A stretch of DNA of 64,000 nt from Rostratula benghalensis (GCA_013399305.1 VXAI01000018.1:593735-657734); one strand, 5' to 3'; shown: positions 1 through 12,403, counted from the first letter of the stretch. A program made the numbers and translations. The notes: a model not told the origin generated them from the letters alone.

Positions 1-53
1 CTTGCAGCTGGAGGCAAGGACCATCTCTCTTAGTGATTGCCAAGACTGGGCAC

Positions 54-76
54 AAAAAAAAAAAAAAAAAAAAAAA
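54..76 (+). repeat. Poly-A run, A23
   Basis: This is an uninterrupted run of 23 A. Nothing upstream resembles a processed transcript or a LINE 3' end, and avian CR1 elements do not end in poly-A, so it is listed only as a mononucleotide repeat. Confidence 0.95.
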
Positions 77-494
77 GACCTGAAAGATTGCATATTTTTA
101 CAAATACATGAGGAATTTGGATTTGAAGAGCTTTAAGATTACATCAAGAGAGATGTGTGAGTGTATGCAAGCAGATAGAATAAACCCAATCCCTAGATTA
201 CTTTCCACCAGAGGAGGATTTTGGACGCAACTTACTTTTACAGCACTTTGCTGTCACGAGGAGTGGCAATAATAAGAAGCAGGCACTCTATTTTTCCTGG
301 TAACTTCTTTTCCCTGCTGTATTTACAGGTTTCTGGCATGCTCAGTGGATTCACCACCCATCCACGCTGTGGGCTCAGCTGCTGGCACATCCCCGCAGCA
401 CAGCACCTCCGAGCACCCCGGAGCTGCTAATGGGTTTATCCTACAGCACCCTACGGAAAGCTACTTTGCCAGAGATTATCCGCTGGTTAAGCAC

Positions 495-600
495 AAAGGA
501 AGCGGGACATAATGAGGTTGAGTGACTGGCACAAGATCACACAAGGAAGTAATCACTTCTGGCTCCTGCCTGGGTGCTTCAGCATCGCCCTTCCAGAGCA
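495..600 (-). mobile_element. MIR/CORE-SINE-like relic, reverse orientation
   Basis: The stretch reads GAGGTTGAGTGACTGGCAC then AAGATCACACAAGGAAGTAA. This parallels the reverse complement of the MIR core, where a GAGGTTAAGTGACTTGCCC-type block is followed by a CAAGGTCACACAG-type block. Divergence is high, as expected for a family that stopped moving before birds and mammals diverged. Both ends are approximate. A chance match is possible because only about 50-60 bases align well. Confidence 0.45.
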
Positions 601-3490
601 GAACACGGGTGATGGAGAGGGGATGGGAGATGTGATGGTGCCGGCTACATGATCTCAAGAGCTTTGCAGAGACAAGTCCACAGCCATGGCAATGCAGAGG
701 TCACCTCACTCTTCCCATCACCGGTCACCAATGAGCTTTTAAGCAAGGAAATCCTGTGATGTTAAGAGCTCCTGCATCACAGGCAGGGAATGCTGCCCAG
801 TTTAGTGGAAAAGACCCAGAGAGGGGGCTAAAACCCATAGCAAAGAGCTCTCCTTTTCCACCCTTTAATTCTGGAGCACTTGTACTACAGTGACCTTCAG
901 GGAGAACAAGGGGGTTGAACTAAGGATTGCCCTATCCAGCCCACCAAAATTCTTCCTTTTATGGCCCAGCAGCCTCACCCTGTGCTAAATCCACTACACT
1001 TTGGGAAACCGAATTGCCCAGTGTCGTCATAGGCTGCCCTTATTTAATCACGCTGAAAGCCATGGAGATAGTATTATTCTGGATTAGAGATGAATAAGGC
1101 TTTTAAAAACAAACTCAAACCAAACCAGTCTGCTTATAAAAAAAAGCATTACAATAAGTAAAAGTCAAATTGTTGCTACCAAATGCACTCTAAACCAATA
1201 AAACTTGTAAACGCAGAACCGTCGGGCCGTGGGAAGGCTTGTGGAAGAGATCTTTCCCCAAGCTGCAGCGTTTCTAATCACTTACAGGACAGATAGCAGG
1301 TACTTTGGGTCAATGCTTAAGACATTAGACCCTTGCTACAGACCTTTGGATTTAACAAGCTTTGGGACTTAGCAGGCAAGGGATAAAGCAGCAAAAATTT
1401 ATATACTTCCAGGGACAATTGCTCTCCATGCAGTGCTACACCCGGGAAAGTCTCATAATACAGCACCCTTCCATCCCTTTTTGGGGTCATTCCCTAGTAA
1501 AATGAAACTTGATGAATAGGGTGAAGATGAACATTTTTGAACTACCAGGGTATTTAGGAAGTCAAGCCTCGCTGGAGGTGACGTACGCACTTGCAACCCA
1601 CCCCTGCGAGGCTGAGATGCAGCATCGCAATTATCTCCCCTCAGCTCTTGTCTTTTCCTAGAGATCCACTTAATGAGGCATGTCTTGAGTGATCCCACCC
1701 CGCACAGAGATGCTGTTAGATTGGCTTTTCTGGATACTCAAATGACTAAAATACTCAAAGCAGCCCATTCCTCGAGTCACGTCCCTACACTGGAGCTTTT
1801 AGTGAAAGAAGGGAAAAAAAGGAAGGGAGAATAAAAAGCATCCTCATTTCTGGGCTTCACATGTTAATTCAGACCCCAGAAAAAAAATAAGGGGATTAAA
1901 GAAAAAAACATCATCTCTCTGAAGGGCCTCCTGGGGAGAAGCGTGGGAGAAAAATGCTGCTTCTTCCACATGTTTTTTTGCATGGCATCAGGAGCTGGCT
2001 CTTCTGCTACAGGTGGGTGGCCCAGGTGCCTCCATACCACGCTATGAAGCTCAGAGACTTGCTCCAGAAACTTTCTTTGGGACCTGTCACCCCGATGGGC
2101 TCTCAGGCACTGGGGGGAGGTTCCCTGCCACGACCATGTGGTGCAGGGAGAGCTGAGGGGCATCCGTCAGCCACCTCCTGCAGCTTTGGGAAAGCTGCCC
2201 CCATCACGAGACGGAGGACAACCATGCTACAGGGAGATGCTGAGACAGAGTCAAAGATGACCAATTGAAAGGTTTTCTCACTGTATCAAGGCAGAGCAAA
2301 GGACAAGGCCAGATTTGCTGTCTCCCTCTGCTCATGCTTCATGTTGCTGAGATTATATTCCCACTTATTGAGCTGCACATTGCAGAAATGTCCCCTGAAA
2401 AGCCACACCTGCCTCTAGCCAGAATTTTCCCTGTGTCTGTACAAAGATGTCCAAGTCGTATGATTTTTCCCCATACATGGGGTGATGAGGACAAGGGGAC
2501 AATTAATGCCCTGCAAAAAGCTCTCCTGCGTGAGCAGGGCTGGAAGTAGCCTTTGAAGTCCCAGCCAGAACCCATAACTTCACACAAGACATGGTGCATT
2601 GCTGGAGACAGCCACGCACATGACGGTCCCAGGTCACTTCAGATCACACCAAGGCTGTACTTATGTCACTGCTTCCATCCCTTACTTGGGTAAGCAAGAC
2701 CACACAGAGAAAAACTTTTCCAGCCCTACCAAAGGCACCTCAAGGACCCCACTTGCACTAGACTTCACAGTGCAGATACAAAATTTATTTCAGATACAAA
2801 ACCACAAAAGGCTTTTGTTTGAACTTAATATTAGAAGATAATAGAACTATTAGCTCCATATTTTTATAACAATTCTCCTGCACAATCCTCTGAAAGCTAA
2901 TGCAGCAATATTAGGCTTAATCTTCATGAAGACACTTTGTGCCCTGTGTTCCTTAGGCCTCCCTGCACCCTCCTATATTTCCAGATTTCCTGTGTTCTTT
3001 TTCATCCAGTCCCTTTGGAATTAAAATTCAAATCACAGATTTTCCCTGCCGCAAAGCTGGGCTCACATTTTTGAGGGATACATTTTCAGATCGGCAATTG
3101 GGAAATTCCTATTTTCTTGCTGTGGGCTGAGTTCGCAAACCCAAACTCTTGCCTCCTCCACCAAAATTGAAAATTGTGGTCAAGCTTGGATTTTCACTTA
3201 CTTGCCTTCTTTCCCATGCCATGCTCCAAACAGGCATATGGGGAAACACTGAACTGAGCGTTTGCCCAGGCTGGATTGCTCAGTGAGCTGCTCAGCACAT
3301 CCCAGTACAGGCAAATGGCCTTCCCACCCCAACAAAAATACAACTGCACCCCAAATTAACACCAGCACCTTCTTCTCAAAGCTGTGCCCCGCTCTCAGGA
3401 CACCTCAAATCACAAAGCCCTCTTATTCCCCTGAGAGGGACTGTAGCTAACACATTGCCAAGAGTATTTCTGAAAAAATACAGTGGAGTT

Positions 3491-3513
3491 AAAAAAAAAA
3501 AAAAAAAAAAAAA
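3491..3513 (+). repeat. Poly-A run, A23
   Basis: This is an uninterrupted run of 23 A followed by an A-rich tail (GACAAAAAATTAG). No LINE or pseudogene body is recognised upstream. Confidence 0.95.
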
Positions 3514-4587
3514 GACAAAAAATTAGAAATTCTGGTTTGGGTTTTTTGTAGGTTATTTTGACAAGGTTTCTGTAGATCCTTGGTGCAGCAGTGTGGAATT
3601 ATTCACTACTGACATGTGCTACTGAAACATTTTTTTAACTTTAGTTTTTTAAAATCATTATGAGCAGATGTTACAGGGGACAGACTAAAAGGTTTTGGAG
3701 CAACAACTTACCGTTGTGCAATAATAAAGCAGTCAGTCTCCATGCTCTGCCAATTCTAACGTGCTATGAGACAGCATGAAGAAATGCAGGGGAAAACCCC
3801 TCTGCAGAAAATTCCCAACAAAAAGCTTTGAATTCTTAAAGGAATGCTTTGAAGTACTCCATGAAACTAAATTCAGAATAGAAAAAGTGTTGATATCTCC
3901 TTCATGATTTTTTAAATTTAGATATTATGGAAAAGGATATATTCTAATTGAGAGCAAACATACCAATTTTATCAAAAGTAGTGGACAAAAAACCTCTCAC
4001 TTTTGTCCTGCAGTCCCCAAAATTTCCTTTTACTTCAAAATCTTGGCTCAGGCTGTGCCTGCAATACCGCAGAATGGCAGTGGTTTCATTTTACAACCAA
4101 CACTTGTTCTGATGCTCAGATCATCAATTTAAAAGCACTTTAAGACTGCCAGATGATCTACATCAATATTATATATTACTCTTATCACTGATGAGCGTAA
4201 CAACACTGAAAGCCCTACGGCGGACACATGCGAGGCATTGCAAGATGCCTTCTGCAGGGAGGCTGGAGAGAAGTTAGTGGCATCCTTGGACATATGGCTG
4301 GGATAGAAGCCTAAAGCTGAGGCTTGGAGAAAGCCCAACAATTTAATCTGGCTCTCTGGGACCCCAGTTGTTTACATGATGGGCAGGAGTGATGGGTTCC
4401 AGCCCTCGCTGCAGCCAGGAAGGCACCAGGCTCTTCCCCAAAGGCTCACCCCAATGACCACAGCATCAAAGCATGGTGCCAAAGGCATGATCTGCTCCTC
4501 TAGATGTTGATAAGTGATGGGAACCCGCAGAGAGAGGATTTTTTAATTCTTTAGTACAAAAGGAGGAAGTATTATATTCCTTCTTGC

Positions 4588-4627
4588 AGATTACAGAATA
4601 TCTCAAGTTGGAAGGGACCCATAAGGA
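4588..4627 (-). mobile_element. CR1 LINE 3'-end fragment, truncated
   Basis: About 40 bases read ACAGAATATCTCAAGTTGG then AAGGGACCCATAAGGATCA. This is the terminal segment of a CR1 element seen on the minus strand, with the element's 3' end to the left. It stops abruptly where a second CR1 3' end begins, so its body is missing or displaced. No continuation is recognisable after the second copy, so it is either a severely 5'-truncated insertion or a copy whose body was lost. Confidence 0.7.
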
Positions 4628-4922
4628 TCACAAAATCATAGAATGGTGTGGGTTGGAAGGGACCTTTAAAGGCCATCTAGTCCAACCCATCAGCAGTAAG
4701 CAGGGACATCTGCAATTAGATCAAGGTCCAACCTGACCTTGAACGTTTCCAGGGATGGCATCAGCCACCTCCTCCTCTGGATAACCTGTGCCAGTGTTTC
4801 ACCACTCTCAGCGTACAAAATTTCTGCCTTATATCTAGTCTGAATTGACTCTCATTTAGTTTACAACCATTAGCCCTTGTCCTATCAAGGAATCAAATTC
4901 CCTGCTCTTTGCAGGGAGTCTA
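4628..4922 (-). mobile_element. CR1 LINE 3' fragment, reverse orientation
   Basis: The left edge carries the CR1 terminus TCATAGAATGG, followed by GGGTTGGAAGGGACC and CATCTAGTCCAACCC. Further right come blocks typical of the reversed CR1 3' region: TGACCTTGAACGTTTCCAGG, AACCTGTGCCAGTGTTTCAC and ACCATTAGCCCTTGTCCTAT. About 295 bases survive, a 5'-truncated copy of a LINE that is about 4.5 kb when complete. Many substitutions and small indels leave no usable reading frame. It abuts another CR1 3' end at its left side. Confidence 0.92.
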
Positions 4923-5526
4923 ATGCTTTGGGCGGAATGCTTCATCTGCCTATGCTTTGCAAGGCCAACGCTCATGCAGGAATTTTGGGTGGTGCTGCTC
5001 TAAATTCATCCCCCCTCGCCCATGGGGAGATGAGAGGATAGGGTGCAAACTACAAAGCCTAGAGCTCACTCTTCAGAAAAGTTCCCCAGCATTTGTTGCT
5101 CAGAGAACCCAGTCACCCCTCTGCTTACAAGGAGTCCCCCGGGTTTCACAAGCTGCTTTTACACCAAAGAAATGAGAAACCCAGCAAAGAGCCAAGAGCT
5201 CTGGCCGGCAGATGTGTGCGTGCCTGTGGCCGCCAAGCAGAGCATCGCTACCACCACCCACCTTCAGGGCCGCTTGTTCTAGCGTGGAGTCACAGGAGAG
5301 TCCCACAACTCCCGTCTCAACGCCTGATGGAGCTTGCACAATTAATAAACCCCTCTCCGGCCCCTCCAGTGGACCCCCAACCACACACAGGCACAGGCTC
5401 AGCCATTCAAAATGACATTTAGTCCCACTGATATTCAGCAACAGCAAGGATTTGGAGATCAGCTCAGTGCTTGTGGTGATTTCTACCTAAAGCATTGCAA
5501 TGCTTACACAACCCTATGCGTTCCCG

Positions 5527-5618
5527 TTCAGCCAAGCACTTAAGCACGTGTGCAACATTTAACATTTCAGGCTGAAACCTGTCAGGCTGGGCACATGATA
5601 AGCTAAGCACTTTCTGAA
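5527..5618. repeat. Ancient foldback (MITE-like) repeat
   Basis: The left arm TTCAGCCAAGCACTTAAGCA and the right arm near 5591-5618 (GCACATG..TAAGCACTTTCTGAA) are roughly complementary, so the element can fold on itself. Sequences built around TTCAG..AAGCACTTAAGCA recur in bird and reptile genomes as old interspersed repeats. I recognise the pattern but cannot name the family. Arms are diverged, no target-site duplication is clear, and no coding capacity is present. Confidence 0.4.
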
Positions 5619-7976
5619 ACCATAATCCTGCCATACTATAGCAACAGAGACACACAGAAGCTTTTCAATAAAGTAAATAACGGCGATGCCCGGCGACCTC
5701 ACCTCTGCTCCATCAATAAGTGGTGCAGACACAAATGCAAAGATGGGAGATGGTGTTTGTGAGCCATAAAGCTCGTTATCCTCAGGGAGCAGCAGTGTGC
5801 AGGCAGCTGAGGGTGTATGGCCCAACTCTCCACTGCCAACACCCCATCACCTACCTGGTGCTGGCTGATGCATGGTTTGGGGTGACCACCAAAACTGGGA
5901 CACATCAGAGCAGCTTTGGCTCTGATATAATCAGCAGCAGTGCCGGAACAGAGCTCACCGATGTGAGCTCACCTCCACATTTGACTCATCTCAGTTCCCT
6001 CCCGCCCTGACATCCCATGTTGGCCATCCCATGACCTCCCTGGTATTGCTGCAGGCCTTGGCTCCAAGAGCCCCACGTGTCCATGCAGTAGGAAATTCAA
6101 GCATTGACAAGACAGCAATGTGGGAGGCAAAGCAGCAGGAGATAAATGCAGGAAATACTGCTGAGGAAAACACTCTTGTGCCCATCCTCTTGCCCAAGGC
6201 TTTGCTTCAAAGCACTGGGGAGCAGCAGAGGGACAGAGAGAGTTTATGGCAAACCTGGGCAGACTTTGGGCTTTCTCCTAGCTCCTATCCTCCTAACATT
6301 TGTTTCCAGTTCTGCCTGTTAATAATGGATTTCTGTGTTGGTATTGAATGACTGTGGTGGGTGCGGGAAGGTGTGGGGCAGACCCTGGGGCTGGAGGGTG
6401 GCAGAGCTGGGGCAGCTTTGCCTGCACCCCCTCCTCTGGGGTGACCTCCATCTCTACCAAGCTGCTGATCTGTGGCACTAGTGCAAAGAGTGGCACTGTC
6501 CTGACCTCGCAGCACATCCCATCCCCATCCTCATTTTGCTTCCCCAATCCTATTTGTCCCCGCAGGGGAGCCAGCAGCAGCCCCAGGCAACAGGCTCTGA
6601 ACAAAAAAGGTCAGCTGTGCTCACCAAAGTGCACTTCTGTTGCTGTGGTTGCTGCTCACCAGCCCCTTTGGAAAACCAGGGCAACAAAACAACATAGAAA
6701 CCAGACAACAGCAACAAAGGTCGCCTCCGTTAATGGTCAGGGACCTTGCTGCAACGGCACAGATGAGTTTTTGCTTCCCAGCTGAAGAAAATATTTCTGG
6801 CTGCTTTAATGTCTGCTTCTTGCAAGTGTCTCCTGGTCCCTGGAGGCGCTGGCAATATCCTGTGTCCCATGTTCTCCAGCGGATGCTGGAGGACAAACCC
6901 TCTGTGGCGGGCACAGGGACGGGCTGCTCTCAGCCACCTGCACCCAATATTTCCTCCTATATTATAAAAGACATTCTGCAGCATTGCTACCAATATCAAA
7001 GCTGACTTTAAACACACATATTTACTGTGCTGAACAAATAGCAAGCAACCCACTGGTGGACTAGCAATAACACTGCCACCTTGTGAGACCTTGCAGGGAT
7101 AACAGACAGGCTGGGGGAAGGAGGAAAAAAATCCACAGGATGGGTTTAAATAAAGGTTCAGATAGAAGAGGGTGAACTAATACAGAAGAGGGCTCAGAGA
7201 GACATGCAGAGCACAGGGGATCCACAACTCTCCCTCCTGTGGAAAACTGTGAACAGGGACCCCACGTCAACTGTGGTGCACACCTCTGGGCATCCTGCGT
7301 GCCACGAGAGCAGAGAACCCTGAAGTTTGGGGCTAATAACATGATTAAAATGAATTAGGCAAGAGGTTGCAAGAGCCAGATTCAGGGGCTGCAGGAAACT
7401 GGTTTGCATCAAAGCAGCAAGAGCTGGGTTTGCTGGAAGCAGAACTCAACAGAAACCCTCTGAGGATAAAAAACCATGTCAGGGTAACTGTCACATGGGA
7501 CATGTGGGCCAAAAAACCCTCAAAGTCTGAACGTGCAAGCCTTCAACTTAGTGATTTGTTTATCCTAAGACTAGGGATGCTACTGGGGCAGCGGCAGGCA
7601 CAGGAGCAGGGGCGGATGCAGGCATTGCTGCCCTATAGCCGAAGGAGCAATTGCCAAGAGCACGATGCTCGATGTGCAGAAAGGACAGAGATTTCCAGCA
7701 ATATATCAACTACTGGGGTGGGCTGCTCAGCTCACATGGCACAACTCCTGCCAGCACATCCACTTTGCAAAGTCCGGGGATAACCAGCCTTCCTACAGTG
7801 CCCGTGCCCGCCTGCCCTGGCCCCTCTGTGAATGCCTTTTAACTGCTGCGAATGGGAGCAAAAAAAGGACAAAACCCACAGATAAAGCTATTTTATACCC
7901 AACTTGCTGCTGAAGAACTATTATCAGTGTTCCCTGCTTTCACCTCCCTTCTGCTCCTACTTGTTCCAGATGACTG

Positions 7977-8000
7977 AATAAAATAAAATAAAAATAAAAT
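7977..8000 (+). repeat. Short (AATAA)n microsatellite
   Basis: About 24 bases of AATAAAATAAAATAAAAAT-type pentamer repeat with one interruption. Confidence 0.8.
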
Positions 8001-8564
8001 CAAAAGAGTGAGACCAAGAAAGAAATGACCACTTTCAAATAAGCCCAGCTTGATGGCTTCAAGACCCAGATTGAGCCACAATGGGATGGCCTAGATTTCC
8101 CAGCTGATTTTTTTTCTTCTGTTTCCCGGACTGAAAAAGGAAAGAGAAACCCTCCCCCCGCCCCCCCTTACCACTTCACTCCCTTTACCTCAAAGCAGAT
8201 GGACAAATTAATAAAACAAGCTGCTGGTAGAAGGAGACCAGAGTTGGCAGGGAGCTATAATGAACCCAGATTGCCACAGAATGAACATGAAGTTCACTAC
8301 CCCCGCCTCCTCTTCCCTGCTCCCCCCCACTTTGCTTTAAAGCCTTTGGCATAAGCGATTTTGCACGCTGTGCCGGTCAATCCTTGGGGTGGGAAACACC
8401 ACATGGAGCAGCAGGAGAGGAACCTGTTGCACCCAGGAGACCTCGCTGGAGCTGGCACCAAGTTCACAGCAGGTTGGACCTCCCTCCCCCCCCAAACATA
8501 GGTTAGAGCTGCAGCAGACACCGTGACTGGTCCAGCCCAACACTGGAGCAAACCTAAACCCACT

Positions 8565-8850
8565 GGGCACGCAGCGGCAGCCGATCGGGATGGCTGGGGA
8601 AATCCAGCCTCATCCTTGGCAGCCGGGGCCAGTCTTAACTTACACGGTAAATCCCAAGGGTTCCCCCGTGCGAATTCCCCGGCACCGTGTCGAGAGCACC
8701 CGATCCGGACAGTTACTTGATCCCTGCAACGTGTCAGAGCTAAAAATAACACCTGCATTTGCAAAATAGCAATAGCTGTGCATTTAATGCGCTAACGGGA
8801 CGGTGCTCACCGGGTAATTAAGTGGCTGGATGTGGAGTTCAATATTTCTC
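8565..8850. promoter_or_regulatory. CpG-dense patch with adjoining AT-rich block, candidate regulatory element
   Basis: Between 8569 and 8709 I count about 13 CpG dinucleotides in roughly 140 bases, near the undepleted expectation, while the flanking DNA is CpG-poor. It passes directly into a unique AT-rich block with TTTAATGCGC and GGGTAATTAAGTGG. Such CpG retention fits either a small unmethylated regulatory element or recent mutational chance. No TATA box, initiator or exon is evident. Confidence 0.25.
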
Positions 8851-9867
8851 CCCCACACAGATTGCAATCCGCATCTGCAAGTGTTACCAAGGGAACACTG
8901 CTGAAGCATTTTAAAAGTACCTGGCAGCTGCTTGTTGGAAAGGGCAACCCGCATACGTGGGCAGGACAAGGAGGCTGCTGCCATTGCGGGTCTCCCCCGA
9001 AGACAAGAGCTGCCAGCGAGCACCTGAGCATCCTTCAGGTGAGCCTTGTATGAGCCTTATCCAGGTGGCTCTTTGCACCATCAAATCATCCCATAAACTG
9101 CCAGAGGAGGTGGCCGTCAGCCTTGGAAAGCAGCTGGCCTTGGACTCTCCCTCTTGGCTTCTCTTTTCTGGTTGTTAAACCAAACACAGGGCTTTCTTGC
9201 TCCACCCTCGCGTGGCGAGGAATGAGCTTTTGACTCCAAAGCACCGAGAACAAGCCCAGATAATCGGGGATCATCCTCCTTCCACTCACAGGCAGCCCCT
9301 TGTTTTATTTCTTAAATATCAGCCCAACTCACCCGCTGTCTCCCGTCCCCCAAATTCTCTTCTCCTCCACATTGGTGGGTCCATTCAAAAGTGGCAGACA
9401 CATACCCATACCCTGAAAACATTCAATCAAAGTCTCCTGCTCAATTCCATCCTCTGGGAAAAATGAAAGCAATGATGGTTATTTCCTTTAGGAAACACTA
9501 GGAGACCCAAAGCTCAAAGGGCTTCACAAAAGCTTGCTACTGCTCCTCCCCCATCCCCGGCTCACCCCGTGGCAGGCATTCCCAATGCAAAATGGCTCCA
9601 TCACCTCCCCTCCTTGTGTGGCTTTCTCCTTTGAATAATTTTGCAATCTATCGTTGTTAAAACAGAGCAAGCAAAACTTCCAAGGCTGCCAAGTGCACAG
9701 AGCATGGACTTGAAATGCCCTTATTAAATCAGGAATGTCACCATCACCAACAGTGCTGGAAGCCAGCTTGCCAGCAGAGCTTGGACCTTGCCCTGCACAC
9801 CCAACAGCAGCTTCCCCTGAGCCAAAGGCTACACGAACAGTAGGGAGATTTCTCTCCAAGAGGCATT

Positions 9868-9995
9868 TCAGCAATTGAATCACAGAAACACAGAATGGCA
9901 GGGGTTGGAAGGGACCTTCAGATGTTATCCAGTACAACACACACACCCCCCTCTGCCAAAGCAGGCTCACCTACAGCAGGTTGGGCAGGAACACA
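9868..9995 (-). mobile_element. CR1 LINE 3' fragment, reverse orientation
   Basis: It begins with AATCACAGAAACACAGAATGG and continues GGGGTTGGAAGGGACCTTC. It then shows CTGCCAAAGCAGGCTCACCT and ACAGCAGGTTGGGCAGGAAC, blocks of a CR1 subfamily distinct from the copy at 4.6 kb. About 125 bases remain, 5'-truncated (right side). The CA-rich interruption ACACACACACCCCCC in the middle is a local expansion relative to the family pattern. The left boundary is good to a few bases and the right boundary is approximate. Confidence 0.88.
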
Positions 9996-10435
9996 TAGTA
10001 AACGAATTGGTGGTCCTGGTAAAGGCAGCAACCCCAAGCAGAGACCCACCAACTATCCCTGTGCATCACTTGACTGTTCACACATGGAAAGTGAAGTCCA
10101 GCACCTGTAACACAACCTGGCTTTTGACTTCTCCTGTCTGCTATACAGGAACTAATGAGCCCCATGGATGTGTGCAACTGGGGGTCTGCAGGACATGGAT
10201 GGAGGCCACCAGCTCACAAGGGTGGATGAAGACTGGGTGCTACCAGAGATAATGAGCTTGAGCAAGTGAACCCAACAGTGCAGGCACCTTCATCCTACTC
10301 CATCAACAGGCCTTTGGGTATCCAAGCCCTGGGATGAAGAATTCAGAATTGCCACTGCTCCAGTCATGCTGGAGGGCTCGGTAGCTTCTTCCAAAACGTA
10401 GCCAGCAGTGGGGCTGATGTCAGCAAGGTGGTCCC

Positions 10436-10500
10436 GGGTGCGAGCAGCGAGGACGGGGCAGCGGAGGGCCACCGGCAGCCGAGCGTGAGCCGGACGGCTC
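10436..10500. promoter_or_regulatory. Short CpG-dense patch
   Basis: About ten CpGs occur in 65 bases, including CCCGGGTGCGAGCAGCGAGG, in otherwise CpG-poor surroundings. Unique AT-rich sequence follows (to about 10680, with CTCTTATTAATGTTAAAG). It could be an orphan CpG patch or a regulatory element. No transcription-start signals are seen. Confidence 0.2.
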
Positions 10501-12317
10501 TTCCCAGGGAGCAGCTGCAGCCCTCATTTCTCTCTATCATCACATTTCTGGGATAACGGAGCTGCGAGGCAAGTCTATCACTCCGGGTGACATGTTTTAT
10601 AGTGGGCTGCACTCTTCATAATAAGCCACTCTTTAGGACTTGGCCACACAACTCTTATTAATGTTAAAGTGACTAATGGACAGAAACCTCCCTGGGCATA
10701 AAGATAGGAATTATCTCTTCCTGCAAGTATCTCTTTCCATCCTGGGCTGTCAGGCGTTGTCTTTTCTCATTGCTCTACCTTTCCTTCTCACTGTCACATT
10801 CTTATTATATTATCTTCCTCTCCCCAGCAGAGTTTCCAAAAGGGGCCCCCGGTATCTGCACAGATAAAAGTGGCCCCCGCCAGGCTCAGGGAATTCTTTC
10901 CACCCGCTGGAATGGCAGTGGGACCCAGCAGATGGAAAACCACAGGAGCTGGGATTTAGCCACCCTCCACCCGAGCACTGGGCTTGAAGCTGAATGGCAT
11001 GGGGCAGCAGCCCCAGTGGGGTGGCTCCTAACATGCACGAGGGGTCCCAGTGCCAGAGGTGTGGGGATGGGGTCCCACCAGCTTCTGTGAACCAGCCGCT
11101 CTTCTGGGTCTTTCTGTTCTTGGCAGCATTATCTCACTCAAGGTAAAAGTGATGGGCTTTGATAGGTGTCCTTAGGCAGGCACACTCCTAACTTCTATCG
11201 AGCAGGGACAAGAGGGAAGAAAAAAGCCTGATATTAAACCCTTATCTCAGCAACAAGGGTCAGCAATTCTTTATACTTGACTACTGACATGACTCTTCCT
11301 CAAAGGCTGAAGGAGATACAATTTCATTTTGCTAAACAAGCCCAGAACAGCTTTTCAGTTATCTCTGTGTGTGACACCGGGAATGCGAATGTGCTCGGTG
11401 GCAGAAAAGCAGCAGCAGGTAACGGCTGAATTATTTCCCCCTTCAAAATGTCAGCCTGGGAGAAGCCAGCACAGGGGCAGGGCAGGGAATCATCTGCATT
11501 TTGGTTACATCGTGGGCCATAAACCTCAATTATATACATAGCCTCCACGCGTACCTCAGTCATCAGGATGGACTTCTCCTGTCTATCCTATGATGTATGA
11601 TACACTGACATATGTCATCATTTACTTCCTTATTTCCCTTCTTTCCCAATTATGTGGCCCTTCAGTAGCCCAACTCCCATCGTAGCCAATGTCATAAATT
11701 TTCTGAGGGAACTTTTGTCTGAACAAAGGAAAAGTGGGCTTTTAAATGAAACAAAAGCATCCTCATGGAGTTCCCTCTACCTCACTTCCCATTTAAAAAG
11801 GTGAAGCCATTTTCAGTTGGTTTTGTGCATTGTTCGAGGCTCAGGTTTCTTACAGCCAACCTTTTTTTTTTTTCCCTGAAAACATTCACTCCATTGACTT
11901 CTTTCCTTTGAGCTGCATATTTCTGCCAGAAAAAAACCACCGTGACTAACTGTCCTATCTGGGGCATCTGCAACGATGGGGACCATGAGTTCTCTGAGGC
12001 ACAGGGTGACTTGAGGAGCTGACACTCACTTTATATGCAAATAAAGAAAAAAAATTCTAGGCTGAAGCAGCTTGGAAAGACAGAACATCACATAAAAATG
12101 CAGTGTGCTTGAAAAGCCCCGAGCAAGCACAACTCCCGCAGCAGCTGTGGATGTGGGAAAGAAACTGGAGTTCAGGAGACAGTGTGGATTACACGGGCTG
12201 TGCCTCTAAGTGACAGCAGTGAGCTGGCCCCAGGAGCAGGTGGCACCTTACTGAGCTCCACCAGTCATCTCCATGGGCGGGTCAGATGCTCCAGCTCTCC
12301 CCCACCACTGTGGCTGG

Positions 12318-12403
12318 AGCATAACAGGAATGATAGGACTAGGAGGGACCTCCTTGGTCATGAAGATGCTCCATCAAAGGGTCATGAAGATGGCCCATCA
12401 GAG
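12318..12403. repeat. 24-bp imperfect tandem repeat beside possible old CR1 scrap
   Basis: Two adjacent 24-base units at 12356-12379 and 12380-12403 both begin GGTCATGAAGATG and match at 21 of 24 positions. The bases just before them (GACTAGGAGGGACCTCC) weakly resemble a reversed CR1 3' end; that part is uncertain. Confidence 0.6.

Larger units (their letters stand above)
1..4587. other. Noncoding stretch, no gene seen
   Basis: No convincing exon or RNA gene is visible on either strand. Open frames stay near 100 codons or less and match no protein family I recognise. It contains two 23-base A-runs (54-76 and 3491-3513) and a MIR-like relic near 495-600. The part from about 1000 to 1230 is AT-rich and unique-looking. 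2760-3200 and 3540-4200 are AT-rich unique sequence with no repeat signature I can name. Intergenic or intronic status cannot be decided here. Confidence 0.6.
4923..9865. other. Noncoding stretch, no gene seen
   Basis: No supported gene. It contains a foldback repeat (5527-5618), a G-rich patch (about 6348-6420), a short AATAA-type array (7977-8000), C-rich runs near 8150-8168 and 8485-8495, and a CpG-dense patch (8565-8715) followed by AT-rich sequence to about 8900. Open frames overlap one another on both strands between 5.0 and 7.0 kb, which reflects few stop codons in moderately GC-rich DNA and not coding. Confidence 0.55.

Noticed and set aside
3491..3513. Poly-A run as the tail of a processed pseudogene
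   Set aside because: No coding-like or gene-derived sequence was recognised upstream and no flanking direct repeats were seen. The same holds for the other long A-runs.
11828..11845. B-box-like string GTTCGAGGCTC
   Set aside because: No A-box or cloverleaf pairing nearby.
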